A stretch of DNA of 64,000 nt from positions 372,001 through 436,000 of the forward strand of contig CAVTSA010000005.1 of assembly GCA_963737225.1 (NCBI GenBank). The letters are read 5' to 3'. The notes under the pieces are model-generated. The model searched no databases, was not told the origin of the DNA, and saw nothing but the letters and a program-made list of their open reading frames with translations. This DNA is from CAVTSA01 sp963737225 (GTDB lineage Bacteria > Chloroflexota > Dormibacteria > Dormibacterales > Dormibacteraceae). Position numbers and translations under genes: made by a program. Shown in pieces: positions 27,089 to 36,047 of the stretch (the stretch's first letter is position 1; every line of letters begins with the position of its first letter).

Positions 27089-27246
27089 GAACGCTCGCTA
27101 CGGCGGTCGGGCCCGGTGGACGACCCCGGGCGGAGCCGGATCGCCGCCGGCTGCTCCCCAGGGCACCTTCCGGGGGTCCCGTCGGCATCCACGCGGAGCA
27201 CCTGCATGCACTCGGTGGTGGGGGACGAAGCCATGCTTTAAGGTAT

Positions 27247-27260
27247 ATCATTAAAATGAT
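27247..27260. promoter_or_regulatory. island operator, perfect palindrome (ATCATT-AA-AATGAT)
   Basis: ATCATTAAAATGAT is a perfect 6+6 inverted repeat centred in the divergent control region, about 30 nt before the thiolase ATG. A T before it gives TATCAT, a plausible -10, so a bound regulator would block the promoter. Related perfect sites lie at 41743-41756 and 50585-50598. Confidence 0.7.
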
Positions 27261-27290
27261 TCATCAGTCCAGCGAGGAGCGGGAGGGAAG

Positions 27291-28454
27291 ATGGCTGAGT
27301 CGGTGATTGTCGCCGCAGCCCGGACCCCGATCGGGCGGGCCTTCAAGGGGTCATTTGTCGACGCACGCCCGGACGATATGGCCGCGTTCCTGGTCCATGA
27401 GGCCATCGGGCGGCTGCCGCCTCTGAATCCCGCCGACGTCGACGACGTCATCATGGGCGCTGCGGTCGGAGCCGGGGAGCAGGGTTACAACCTCGGTCGA
27501 GCGGTCGGCCTGCTGGCAGGCCTCCCCGACACCGTGCCCGGGATGACGGTAAACCGGATGTGCGCCTCGAGCCTGCAGGCCATCCGCATGGCCCACCACG
27601 CGATCAAGGTTGGCGAGGGCTCCGTCTACGTTGCGGGCGGGGTCGAGAGTGTCAGTCGGACGCGTGAGGTCTCATTTAAGAGTGCCGACGCCAATCCACG
27701 CTTCCTCGACGAGGATCGGGAGGACTTCGTAGGCCGCTATTACCTTCCAATGGGCCTGACCGCAGAGAATGTGGCGGATCGCTTTGGCGTTTCGAGGGCG
27801 GACATGGACGCCTACTCCAAGCTCTCCCAGGACCGTGCGGTGGCTGCTCAGCTGACCGGCGTGTTTTCGCGCGAGATCGTGCCTTACCCGAAGCCCGACG
27901 GAACCATGATCGGAAAGGACGACTGCCCGCGCCCGAACACGACCTTGGCGGCGCTGGCGCAACTGGAGCCGGTCTTCAAGCAGGCGGGCAAGGTCACCGC
28001 CGGCAACTCCTGTCCGTTGAACGACGGCGCAGCTGTCGTCGTCGTCATGTCAGACGGTCGCGCCCGCGAACTGGCGATCAAGCCAATCGCGCGGATCCTC
28101 GCCTCTGCTGCAAGCGCGGTAGCGCCCGAGATGATGGGCGTGGGGCCGATCGAGGCCGTCCGGAAAGTCCTTGCCATGACAGGTATGACGATCTCCGACA
28201 TCGACGTCGTCGAGCTGAACGAAGCCTTCGCGGCACAGGTCCTCCCCGTCTGCGAGTCGCTGGGAATCGACATCGACCGACAGCTCAACCCGCATGGCGG
28301 GGCGATCGCACTGGGCCACCCCTTCGGGATGACCGGGGCCCGCATCATGACCACGTTGCTCAACGACCTCACCACAAGAGGGCAGACCTACGGGCTTGAA
28401 ACCATGTGCGTCGGCGGCGGCCAGGGTATGGCCATGATCGTCGAGCGACTCTGA
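27291..28454 (+). CDS. acetyl-CoA acyltransferase (thiolase, FadA-like)
   Basis: A 387-residue thiolase with all catalytic motifs: MTVNRMCASSLQAIRMAHHA (nucleophilic Cys near residue 91), NPHGGAIALGHPFGMTGARI (His) and ETMCVGGGQGMAMIVE (second Cys). The starting GGGAGGGAAG before ATG is a good ribosome site. It leads a six-gene rightward operon. It would cleave a 3-ketoacyl-CoA to acetyl-CoA; FadA5 or FadA6 roles in steroid degradation are possible but not separable by eye. Confidence 0.92.
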   Translation: MAESVIVAAARTPIGRAFKGSFVDARPDDMAAFLVHEAIGRLPPLNPADVDDVIMGAAVGAGEQGYNLGRAVGLLAGLPDTVPGMTVNRMCASSLQAIRMAHHAIKVGEGSVYVAGGVESVSRTREVSFKSADANPRFLDEDREDFVGRYYLPMGLTAENVADRFGVSRADMDAYSKLSQDRAVAAQLTGVFSREIVPYPKPDGTMIGKDDCPRPNTTLAALAQLEPVFKQAGKVTAGNSCPLNDGAAVVVVMSDGRARELAIKPIARILASAASAVAPEMMGVGPIEAVRKVLAMTGMTISDIDVVELNEAFAAQVLPVCESLGIDIDRQLNPHGGAIALGHPFGMTGARIMTTLLNDLTTRGQTYGLETMCVGGGQGMAMIVERL

Positions 28455-28459
28455 CGAGG

Positions 28460-30103
28460 ATGCAATCTGTCCACGGTCGCCGCACCGAGATGGTGCGCGT
28501 CGACGAGAAGCTGGTCGATCTCTACACGCGGCTCGGGTTCTGGGGGACTGAGACTCTCACCGACGTGATCCGTCGCCACGGTCGCCAAAACCCGGACGGC
28601 GTCGCTTTCGCCGAAGGGGACGAGCGGATGACCTGGCCCGAGTACGACCGACGGTCGAATCGGATTGCAGCGGCGCTGATCCAGGCTGGGTTTTTGCCAG
28701 GCGAGCGAGTGGGCATCCAGCTCCCGGATGGACCAGGCGTCCACGCTGCATTCGTCGGGGCCGAGAAGGCGGGCCTGACGGTGGTCGGGCTGGGGGTTCG
28801 CGCCGGCAAGAAAGAGGTCGGCCACCTCTTGAGCCGGGGGGAGGCCGTCGGTCTGATCAGCGAGGAGAGTGTTCGCGGCGAACCGGTCCGCCCCTTGTAC
28901 GACCGCCTGGCCGCCGAGGGCCTGCCCCTTCGCGCCCACCTGCTTCTTTCTGAGCTGGAGGCTGCGCCCGAGGCGGACGCCGGGCTCGTGGACGAGATTG
29001 AGCGTCGCCGCATCGGACCAAACGACCTCTACATGCTGAATTCGACCTCGGGGACGACCGGGCTACCAAAGATGGTCATGCAGTTTCAGAACCGCTGGTT
29101 CTGCTATCACCGGATGGCAGTCGACGCCGGCGAGCTCACCCCCGACGACGTTTTCATGTGCCTGATCCCCGCGCCGTACGGTTTCGCGCAGTGGACCGGC
29201 AAGTTCACGCCCACCTTGCTGGGAGCCACCAATGTGCTGATGTCGCGCTTCAATGCCGAGACGTGCCTGGAGGTGATTGAGCGCCTCCGCGTCACGGTTT
29301 TGATGTGCGTTTCGACACAGTTCGTGATGCTTCTCAACTCACCCGACCTCAGTCGACGGGACTTGACCTCGCTGCGGGTCATGTTCACCGGGGGTGAGGC
29401 GATACCATACGATCGCGCAGCCCACTTTGAACGGAGCACGGGCGCGAAGGTCCTTCAGTTCTTCGGCTCCAACGAGACGGGTGCATTCAGCTACACCACC
29501 ACGCGAATGGACCTTGAGACGAGGCTTCGCACGGTCGGAGAGGTAATCCCCTGGATGCAGGTCAGACTTTTTGACGATGACGGCCTCGACGTGACCGCGA
29601 TCGGTGGCCCTGGACAGCCAGGCTGCAAGGGTCCGGTCACAAGTCTCGGGTACTTCAATGACGAGCAGGCGAACTCCGAGCTTTTCACCAAGGACGGCTG
29701 GATGCTGTCCGGCGACCTTTGCCTGCTTGACGGCCGGATGCTGCGGCTGGTGGGCCGCAAGACCGACTTCATCATTCGCGGCGGCAAGAACATCAGCGCG
29801 GCGGCGGTGGAAGAGGACATTGGTTCCCACCCGGCGGTGGCTTTGGTCGCAGCTGTCCCCATGCCCGACCCGGTCTTTGGCGAGAAGATCGCTGCCTACA
29901 TCGTTCTCAAACCGGGCCGGGGTCTGGAGTTAGAGGAGCTGCGCGAGTACCTTCGCGCGCGAGGGACCTCTGTGGAAGCCTGGCCAGAACGCTTGGTCTT
30001 TGTCGATTCGCTGCCGACCTCCTCCGGCGCCAAAGTTGCCAAGGGTCTGCTCCGCCAGGACATCAGAGAGCGGCTGGCCTCTGACGGGATCACGGGAAGA
30101 TGA
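28460..30103 (+). CDS. acyl-CoA ligase (FadD3-like)
   Basis: A 547-residue AMP-forming ligase. Motifs in order: LNSTSGTTGLPKMVMQ (P-loop), QFFGSNETGAFSYTTT (A5), GWMLSGDLCLLDGRM (A7), GRKTDFIIRGGKNISAAAVE (A8 hinge) and SSGAKVAKGLLRQDI with the C-terminal catalytic Lys. The start ATG 28460 is 5 nt after the thiolase stop; ATG 28490 is an alternative. Position before EchA20/IpdAB-like genes matches FadD3, which activates the steroid C/D-ring acid HIP, but cyclohexanecarboxylate-type substrates are also possible. Confidence 0.88.
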   Translation: MQSVHGRRTEMVRVDEKLVDLYTRLGFWGTETLTDVIRRHGRQNPDGVAFAEGDERMTWPEYDRRSNRIAAALIQAGFLPGERVGIQLPDGPGVHAAFVGAEKAGLTVVGLGVRAGKKEVGHLLSRGEAVGLISEESVRGEPVRPLYDRLAAEGLPLRAHLLLSELEAAPEADAGLVDEIERRRIGPNDLYMLNSTSGTTGLPKMVMQFQNRWFCYHRMAVDAGELTPDDVFMCLIPAPYGFAQWTGKFTPTLLGATNVLMSRFNAETCLEVIERLRVTVLMCVSTQFVMLLNSPDLSRRDLTSLRVMFTGGEAIPYDRAAHFERSTGAKVLQFFGSNETGAFSYTTTRMDLETRLRTVGEVIPWMQVRLFDDDGLDVTAIGGPGQPGCKGPVTSLGYFNDEQANSELFTKDGWMLSGDLCLLDGRMLRLVGRKTDFIIRGGKNISAAAVEEDIGSHPAVALVAAVPMPDPVFGEKIAAYIVLKPGRGLELEELREYLRARGTSVEAWPERLVFVDSLPTSSGAKVAKGLLRQDIRERLASDGITGR

Positions 30104-30864
30104 GCTTTCACAGCTCTGTCGAGGACCGGGTCGCGGAGGTCGTGATGGACTTCCCGCCGGTCAACGCTCTCCCCATCGCGGCCTGGTTCGACCTAGCAGA
30201 GATCCTCCAGAAGCTCGGCTCGGACCCCGGCGTGAGCGTGGTCGTGATCTCCGCAGACGGCCGCGGCTGGTGCGCTGGGCCTGACATGCGTGAGCTCGCC
30301 TCGAATGGACGCCAAGCTGTGATCGACATCAATCGGGCCTGCTACGCGGCGTTCGCGGCCGTCTTCGACTGCGAGGTCCCAGTGATAGCCGCGGTCAACG
30401 GCTTTTGCGTCGGGGGCGGTATCGGGCTGGCCGGCAACGCCGACTTCGTGATTGCTTCGGAGGACGCAGTCTTCGGGCTGCCCGAGGTCGACCGTGGCGC
30501 CCTGGGAGCCGCCACGCATCTCTCACGCATGGTGCCGAGACAGCGGATGCGCTCGATGCTCTATACCGGCGAGAACGCGACCGCAACCGAGCTTCACTCA
30601 TACGGTTCGGTCGTCGAGGTGGCGCCGAACGGCAAGGTGCGGGAGGTGGCCCGGCGCTGGGCAGAGCGAATTGCGCAGAAGCACCCGACCGTAATCCGGA
30701 GAGCCAAGGAGTCGGTCAACGGCATCGAGGCCGTCGACCCTCGTCGCAGTTATCGGTTCGAGCAAGGCTTCACGTTCGAGCTGAACCTGTCGGACGTGCC
30801 AGATGAGGCCCGACGGGCCTTCGTCGAAAAGCGGAACCCCGACTACGAGGAGCGCCGTGGCTGA
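30100..30864 (+). CDS. enoyl-CoA hydratase/isomerase (EchA20-like)
   Basis: A 254-residue crotonase-fold protein: VVVISADGRGWCAGPDMREL (first oxyanion-hole segment), VIAAVNGFCVGGGIGLAGNA (second) and EDAVFGLPEVDRGALGAATH. The start overlaps the ligase stop as ATGA. The order ligase-hydratase-IpdA-IpdB mirrors the mycobacterial HIP gene set, in which EchA20 hydrolyses the last steroid ring. Confidence 0.88.
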   Translation: MSFHSSVEDRVAEVVMDFPPVNALPIAAWFDLAEILQKLGSDPGVSVVVISADGRGWCAGPDMRELASNGRQAVIDINRACYAAFAAVFDCEVPVIAAVNGFCVGGGIGLAGNADFVIASEDAVFGLPEVDRGALGAATHLSRMVPRQRMRSMLYTGENATATELHSYGSVVEVAPNGKVREVARRWAERIAQKHPTVIRRAKESVNGIEAVDPRRSYRFEQGFTFELNLSDVPDEARRAFVEKRNPDYEERRG

Positions 30865-31717
30865 CAAGCTGACCACCGAAGATGAGATCGTTGCTGAGCT
30901 GAAAGACGGGATGACCGTCGGCTTTGGCGGCTGGGGTTCCCGGCGGAAACCAATGTCGGTAGTACGAGCAATACTCCGCTCCCCGCTGAAAGACCTCACT
31001 ATCGTGTCCTGGGGGGGACCGGATGTCGGCCTGCTCTGCGCTGCGGGCAAGGTTAAGAAGGTGATATTCGCCTTCGTCTCCCTCGACTCGATCCCTCTCG
31101 AGCCCCACTTTAGAGCCGCCCGTCAGAGCGGTGCGGTGGAGGCGATGGAGCTCGACGAGGGAATGTTTTACTGGGGTCTCTATGCGGCCGGGCTGCGCCT
31201 GCCGTTCATGCCGCTTCGCGCCGGACTGGGCTCGGACGTGATGCGCGTCAATCCTTCGCTGAAGACGGTGCGTTCTCCATACCAGGACCACGAAGAGCTG
31301 GTCGCGGTACCGGCTCTCAAGTTGGATGCTGCGATCGTCCATATGAACCGTGCGGACCGCCGCGGCAATGGCCAATTCCTCGGCCCGGACCTCTACTTCG
31401 ACGACCTTATTCTGATGGCCGCATCCCGCCGCTTCATGACCGCCGAGCGCGTCATCCCCACCGAAGACTTCCTCAAGACGGCGAGTCATCACACACTCAA
31501 GATCAGCAGGCTCCTCGTCGACGGCGTCGCCGAGGCCCCCAACGGGGCGCACTTCACCAGTTGCGTGCCCGACTATGAGCGCGACGAGGCGTTCCAATCT
31601 CTCTATGCAGCCTCGGCGGAGAGCCCCGAGACTTGGGCGGAGTTCCGTAGCTGCTACCTGGACGGGAGCGAGGCCGACTACCAGCGCGCCGTGAGAGACG
31701 CGGTGGTGGTCCGATGA
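30857..31717 (+). CDS. ipdA: CoA-transferase-fold hydrolase, alpha subunit (IpdA)
   Basis: A 286-residue protein starting at GTG 30857 (GAGGAG upstream, 8-nt overlap GTGGCTGA with the hydratase). Seen: LKDGMTVGFGGWGSRRKPMS, VRAILRSPLKDLTIVSWGGP, AGKVKKVIFAFVSLDSIPLE and LLVDGVAEAPNGAHFTSC. These closely follow IpdA, the alpha subunit of the COCHEA-CoA ring hydrolase of steroid degradation. The fold is that of class I CoA-transferases, but IpdAB is a hydrolase. It is coupled to ipdB by ATGA. Confidence 0.88.
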   Translation: MADKLTTEDEIVAELKDGMTVGFGGWGSRRKPMSVVRAILRSPLKDLTIVSWGGPDVGLLCAAGKVKKVIFAFVSLDSIPLEPHFRAARQSGAVEAMELDEGMFYWGLYAAGLRLPFMPLRAGLGSDVMRVNPSLKTVRSPYQDHEELVAVPALKLDAAIVHMNRADRRGNGQFLGPDLYFDDLILMAASRRFMTAERVIPTEDFLKTASHHTLKISRLLVDGVAEAPNGAHFTSCVPDYERDEAFQSLYAASAESPETWAEFRSCYLDGSEADYQRAVRDAVVVR

Positions 31718-32476
31718 GCGACTTCACGCGCGCCGACAGCTGCGTCATCGCTTGCGCCGAGATCTACCGCGGCGACGGCGAGATTCTCGCCAGTCCAGCG
31801 GTCGGCTTCATACCCTTCATCGGCGCCAGGCTGGCCCGTGCGACATTCGAGCCGGATCTGCTCATGACGGACGGCGAGGCGATGCTGGTGGACGGCATGA
31901 TGCCGTTCGGAATCGCCACTAAGAAGGTGGTCGAGGGGTGGCTGCCATACCGCCAGATGTTCGACGTCGTCTGGTCCGGCCGCCGCCACGTCGTGATGGG
32001 AGCGAGCCAGGTCGGCCGCTACGGCGACACCAACATCTCGGCCATCGGATCTTGGGAGCGGCCCCGCGTCCAGCTGATCGGGTCCCGCGGCGCGCCCGGC
32101 AACACCGTCAACCACAAGACGAGCTACTGGGTGCCCTCCCACGGTGCAAGAGTCTTCGTCGAGGCCGTCGACTTCATTTCTGGGCTCGGTCCGAGGAGGG
32201 CGCGCGAGGCGGGCGGGACACTGCCGCATTACAGCCAGGTCCGTTACGTAGTCAGCGACCTCGGGGTCTTCGATTTCGACGGCGAGGGAGGCGCGATGCG
32301 CGTGGTGTCTCTCCATCCCGGCGTCTCCGCGGATGAGGTGCGGAGGAAGACTGGCTTTCCTGTCGCAATACCGGACTCCAGTGCCGGAGACCCGTCGACC
32401 CTCTGATGAGGAGCTCCACCTTATCCGCGAGATGTTCGATCCTGAGGGCCTACGGCTCAAGGAGGTCACCGTCTGA
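31714..32476 (+). CDS. ipdB: CoA-transferase-fold hydrolase, beta subunit (IpdB), C-terminal frameshift
   Basis: Family-like from ATG 31714: CVIACAEIYRGDGEILASPA, LLMTDGEAMLVDGMMPFG, YGDTNISAIGSWERPRVQLI, GSRGAPGNTVNHKTSYWVPS and VVSDLGVFDFDGEGGAMRVV. The frame as written stops at 32406. The next frame gives ETRRPSDEELHLIREMFDPE and GLRLKEVTV to TGA 32476, which is the usual IpdB tail. The corrected length is 253 residues and the span is 3n+1, so one base is extra around 32350-32395. The lost tail is about 30 residues; activity of the truncated form is uncertain. Confidence 0.85.
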
Positions 32477-32643
32477 GTCCGGAGCGGGGGGCCAAGTGAC
32501 GCGTTGAGGAATACCGCTCACGGCTCACCTACGGTGGACTCTATAACGCACTTCCGGCGACCCGCCGCAAGGCGCCTATGGCCTCGGCACGGGCCGCGTT
32601 CCGGGGATCGTGGTCCTGCCGTATGCGGGCAAATGCTTGCACC

Positions 32644-33711
32644 GTGACCGTCTTCAATACGCGGTTGACGAAACTCCTCGGGATCCGGTACCCGATCATC
32701 CAGACCGGCATGGGCTGGGTCGCGAACCCGCGCCTCGCGGCCGCCACCAGCCAGGCTGGAGGCCTGGGCATTCTGGGCAGCGCGACAATGACCTTAGATG
32801 AGGTCCGCCGGTCCCTCGACGAGATCCGATCCCTCACCGATGCCCCTTTCGGGGTCAACTTCCGCTCGGACAACCCCGATGCCGACAGGGTCGTCGACCT
32901 GTTGATCGAACGGGGTGTCCGCGTCGCCAGCTACGGCGGGGCGCCGCGGAGGGACCTGGTCGAGAAGCTGAAGGCAGCGGGGGTCGTCAACCTCCCGACC
33001 GTCGGTGCCGTCCGACACGCGCAGAAGGTGGTCGAGTGGGGGGTTGATGCGGTGGTGGTGCAAGGGGCAGAGGGGGGCGGCCACACAGGCAACGTGCCAA
33101 CGTCGCTGCTGGTGCCACAGGTCGTGGATGCCGTCGACGTGCCCGTAATCGCCGCCGGTGGGTACTTCGACGGCCGTGGTCTGGTTTCAGCACTCGCCTA
33201 CGGCAGCGAGGGGATTGCAATGGGCACACGCTTCCTACTTACCCAGGAGAGCCCCGTGCACAAGACAATCAAGGGCCTGTATTTGAAACAAACCGTCGAC
33301 GACACCATCGTGACACGTAGCATCGACGGTGCACCCCAGAGGGTCCTCCGAACCTTGACGGTGGACCGGCTGGAGCGCGGCCCGGGCGTCGTTCGGCTGG
33401 GTCGAGCGGCCTGGACAGGATTTCGCTCTCAACGTCTGACGAAGGCGGCGTTCGTCCGTAACAGTTTCGCGATGAAGCGAATCCAGGACCTGACTTGGGC
33501 CCAGATGATGATGGCACCCAACGCACCGCTGCTGACGCGAGCCTCCTTGATGGAGGGCCACACCGACCCTGGAGTGTTTCCAGTCGGCCAGGTGGTAGGG
33601 CTCACACGAGACTTGCCGACGGTGGCCGAGCTGCTCCACCGGATCATGCACGAAGCAGCTACAACCATTGGACGGTTGTCATTGGTGGAATCTGAGGGTA
33701 GGCAGGTTTAG
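32644..33711 (+). CDS. nitronate monooxygenase-type flavoprotein (IpdC-like)
   Basis: A 355-residue FMN TIM-barrel protein: LTKLLGIRYPIIQTGMGWVA, AATSQAGGLGILGSATMTLD, APFGVNFRSDNPDADRVVDL, VDAVVVQGAEGGGHTGNVPT and VIAAGGYFDGRGLVSALAYG. The fold is that of nitronate monooxygenases. The position after IpdAB and the EGGGH segment match IpdC, a steroid-ring CoA reductase. GTG 32644 is preferred because the conserved sequence begins there; ATG 32623 or 32578 is open in frame and no clear ribosome site decides. Confidence 0.75.
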   Translation: MTVFNTRLTKLLGIRYPIIQTGMGWVANPRLAAATSQAGGLGILGSATMTLDEVRRSLDEIRSLTDAPFGVNFRSDNPDADRVVDLLIERGVRVASYGGAPRRDLVEKLKAAGVVNLPTVGAVRHAQKVVEWGVDAVVVQGAEGGGHTGNVPTSLLVPQVVDAVDVPVIAAGGYFDGRGLVSALAYGSEGIAMGTRFLLTQESPVHKTIKGLYLKQTVDDTIVTRSIDGAPQRVLRTLTVDRLERGPGVVRLGRAAWTGFRSQRLTKAAFVRNSFAMKRIQDLTWAQMMMAPNAPLLTRASLMEGHTDPGVFPVGQVVGLTRDLPTVAELLHRIMHEAATTIGRLSLVESEGRQV

Positions 33712-33912
33712 AACTTGTGCACCACCAAAGGTGACTTCCAGCCCATCGGAGGTTTCCGCGGCGGCCTCCTTCCCAGGCTTGGCAAGGGTGCTCCTCACCC
33801 GGCGCCGGCGCCACCGAGCACCGCGAGCGCACCCCGCCCACGTGAGCTTTCGCTGCCGGCGAAGCCCGGCGTGACCACGTGAGCTCGGAGGGCCGCGCGC
33901 AGGCCCGGTCCT

Positions 33913-34257
33913 TTACCGTTCGACCGAGTCCCCCATGAGTTCTGCGCTCTGCCGCCGGAACTCATCCGAATCCTCGTCCAGGACGTTGAAGCGATTGACG
34001 GAGACCTTCTGGGCCCAGCCGTTCATCAACTTCGCGAATTGCATGGACCGTTCATTGTCCATATGTTTCTGCATGAGATCCAGGGACTCCCACCGCTCCA
34101 GTACGTGAAGCCGGGCGGGGTTCAGGAGATCCCCGGTGAAAAGGTATTGGTGGCATCCGGGCTCGCTCAGCCCTGCCGACGCGTGGTCGATGCAGGCGGG
34201 CACCGCCTCATCCCGCACGCCCTCTTTAAGATCAATCGTTGCATAGATTAGGATCAT
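33913..34257 (-). CDS. antibiotic biosynthesis monooxygenase (ABM) domain protein
   Basis: MILIYATIDLKEGVRDEAVP, YLFTGDLLNPARLHVLERWE and SLDLMQKHMDNERSMQFAKL form one ABM ferredoxin-like domain, 114 residues, usually a homodimeric cofactor-free oxygenase or isomerase. ATG 34257 fits the domain. An in-frame GTG at 34422, 8 nt after the GMC stop and with GGAGG upstream, would add 55 non-family residues and would suit translational coupling. It is the last gene of the transporter operon. Confidence 0.75.
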   Translation of the reverse strand: MILIYATIDLKEGVRDEAVPACIDHASAGLSEPGCHQYLFTGDLLNPARLHVLERWESLDLMQKHMDNERSMQFAKLMNGWAQKVSVNRFNVLDEDSDEFRRQSAELMGDSVER

Positions 34258-34430
34258 GACCGAATGGTAGACCAGCGGCGTGCCGTCGGGGCGCGCGAAG
34301 AACTCGCGTGCGCGAGCCAAAGCAGCATCAATGCCGCATAGCCGCCCTCGGGCAAGTGCGCTCGGAACCTGCTTCTGCATCTGGTGGCTACGTTCGCGGC
34401 AAGCCCGTCGGGTTGCAGCCACCCCGCCGA

Positions 34431-36047
34431 CTAATCCTCCAGCACCAGCGCGGCGCCCCGCTCCCCGATCATCACGGCCGCGGCGTTAGTGTTGCCGCTG
34501 GGTATTGATGGCATGATCGAAGCGTCGATTACGCGCAACCTCTCCACGCCGTTGACACGCAGCTTGGGATCCACGACGGCGTCAGGCCCGGCCCCCATGG
34601 CGCAGGTCCCAGTCGGGTGGAGGCCCCTATGCGTGTGTGTGCGCAGATGCTCCTCCATGCCTTCGGTGTCAACGTGCGGCCCGGGGCTAACCCGGCGCAC
34701 GATCCTTCTCGCGAGAGGCGTCTGAGCCGCCAGCTCGGAGGTAGCCTCGATTGCGGTTCTCATCAGCCTGACATCCGACGGATCGGCGAGTTGCTCAAGC
34801 CGGATCACCGGTGGATCGGTAGGGTCCGCGGACCTGAGGAGTACCTCACCCCGAGCGTGCGGGTGGAGGCCCAGAGTCACGAGCGTCATGCCCCAGAACT
34901 GTCCCCAGCTATCCACCAACTTCGAGACGCTCCGGCCCTTTTCGAGGCCTGGCAGGGCGAACGGGAGGAGATGAACAAGGTAGTCAAGGGGGCCTGAAGC
35001 ACCAAGCCGAGCGTTGAGTGTGGCGTGTGCGGGTCCGGCGGCCAGGGGACCCCCACGAGTCAAGACCCACTGCCCGCCGGCCCTGATCATCCGTCCCGGC
35101 GTGAAGTAGGCGTTGAGGCTGCGCACGTCGACCTCGTAGCTCATCGATAAGGCGATGTGGTCTGCCAGCCGCCGGCCTACGTTTGGTGCGTCATGGACAA
35201 CTTCGATGCCGTGCTTTCTCAGTTGGGTTGCCGGTCCAATTCCTGAGAGCATGAGGAGCTTCGGCGAGTTGATGGCTCCAGCTGAGAGGACGACCTCCCG
35301 CGCGGCGTGCGCGATCCGCGATTGACCGCCTGCCATATACTCGACACCGGCTGCGCGGCCGCCCTCGAAGAGCACTCGCGTCGCAAACGCATCGAGCGTG
35401 AGTCTAAAACCGGGAACTCGTCTTACCCGACGTAAGAACGCCCTGGATGTGCTGGATCGCAGACCGTGACCGATGTTGTACTGCGTGCGGCCGGCGCCCT
35501 CCATTCGCTCGCCGTTATAGTCCGGATTGAGAGCGTGGCCAGCGCCTTCTGCCGCCTCCAGGAAAGCGTCGGTGAGGGGGTGTTGAAAGGTATTCTCCTT
35601 CACGAGAAGTGGCCCGCTGCGGCCTCGGAACGCGCTGTCACCCCCGCCCAGGTACGTTTCGGTGCGCTTGAAGTGCTCCAGCACCGTCGCGTAATCCCAA
35701 CCCGGACAACCGATCGTTGCCCAGCTGTCGAAGTCCGCAGGGTGGCCGCGCACCCAGACCATGCCATTGATGGACCCTGAGCCGCCCAGCACCTTGCCGG
35801 ACGCCCAGCCCTCGGCTCGCCCGTTCCGGCTGGAGTCGGGCTCACCGGGGAAGGCCCAATCGTGCGCAGAGGTGAGCTGGAGCTGGAGCACGGCGGCCGG
35901 CACCCTGAACTGGGGGCTGCGATCGGAGCCGCCCGCCTCCAGGAGGATCACGGACGCACCGCGCTCCGCCAGGCGCGTCGCGACGGCGCACCCGGCGGAC
36001 CCTCCGCCCACTACGACGTAGTCGTACTCCGGATCAGTCGCGCGCAA
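34431..36047 (-). CDS. GMC-family FAD oxidoreductase
   Basis: A 538-residue glucose-methanol-choline oxidoreductase: YDYVVVGGGSAGCAVATRLA (FAD Rossmann motif), GWASGKVLGGSGSINGMVWV (GMC signature 1), LSAGAINSPKLLMLSGIGPA (signature 2), HPTGTCAMGAG (catalytic His region) and VIDASIMPSIPSGNTNAAAV. TTG at 36045-36047 is the likely start, overlapping the permease stop by 14 nt; further upstream in-frame sequence is non-family and Cys-rich. It oxidises an alcohol, probably on the substrate imported or modified by this operon. Confidence 0.88.
   Translation of the reverse strand: MRATDPEYDYVVVGGGSAGCAVATRLAERGASVILLEAGGSDRSPQFRVPAAVLQLQLTSAHDWAFPGEPDSSRNGRAEGWASGKVLGGSGSINGMVWVRGHPADFDSWATIGCPGWDYATVLEHFKRTETYLGGGDSAFRGRSGPLLVKENTFQHPLTDAFLEAAEGAGHALNPDYNGERMEGAGRTQYNIGHGLRSSTSRAFLRRVRRVPGFRLTLDAFATRVLFEGGRAAGVEYMAGGQSRIAHAAREVVLSAGAINSPKLLMLSGIGPATQLRKHGIEVVHDAPNVGRRLADHIALSMSYEVDVRSLNAYFTPGRMIRAGGQWVLTRGGPLAAGPAHATLNARLGASGPLDYLVHLLPFALPGLEKGRSVSKLVDSWGQFWGMTLVTLGLHPHARGEVLLRSADPTDPPVIRLEQLADPSDVRLMRTAIEATSELAAQTPLARRIVRRVSPGPHVDTEGMEEHLRTHTHRGLHPTGTCAMGAGPDAVVDPKLRVNGVERLRVIDASIMPSIPSGNTNAAAVMIGERGAALVLED

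Noticed and set aside
33801..33885. Palindrome GGCGCCGGCGCC and repeated CACGTGAGCT between IpdC and the ABM gene
   Set aside because: Short GC-rich words common in this DNA; no stem-loop with a T-run and no link to other sites.
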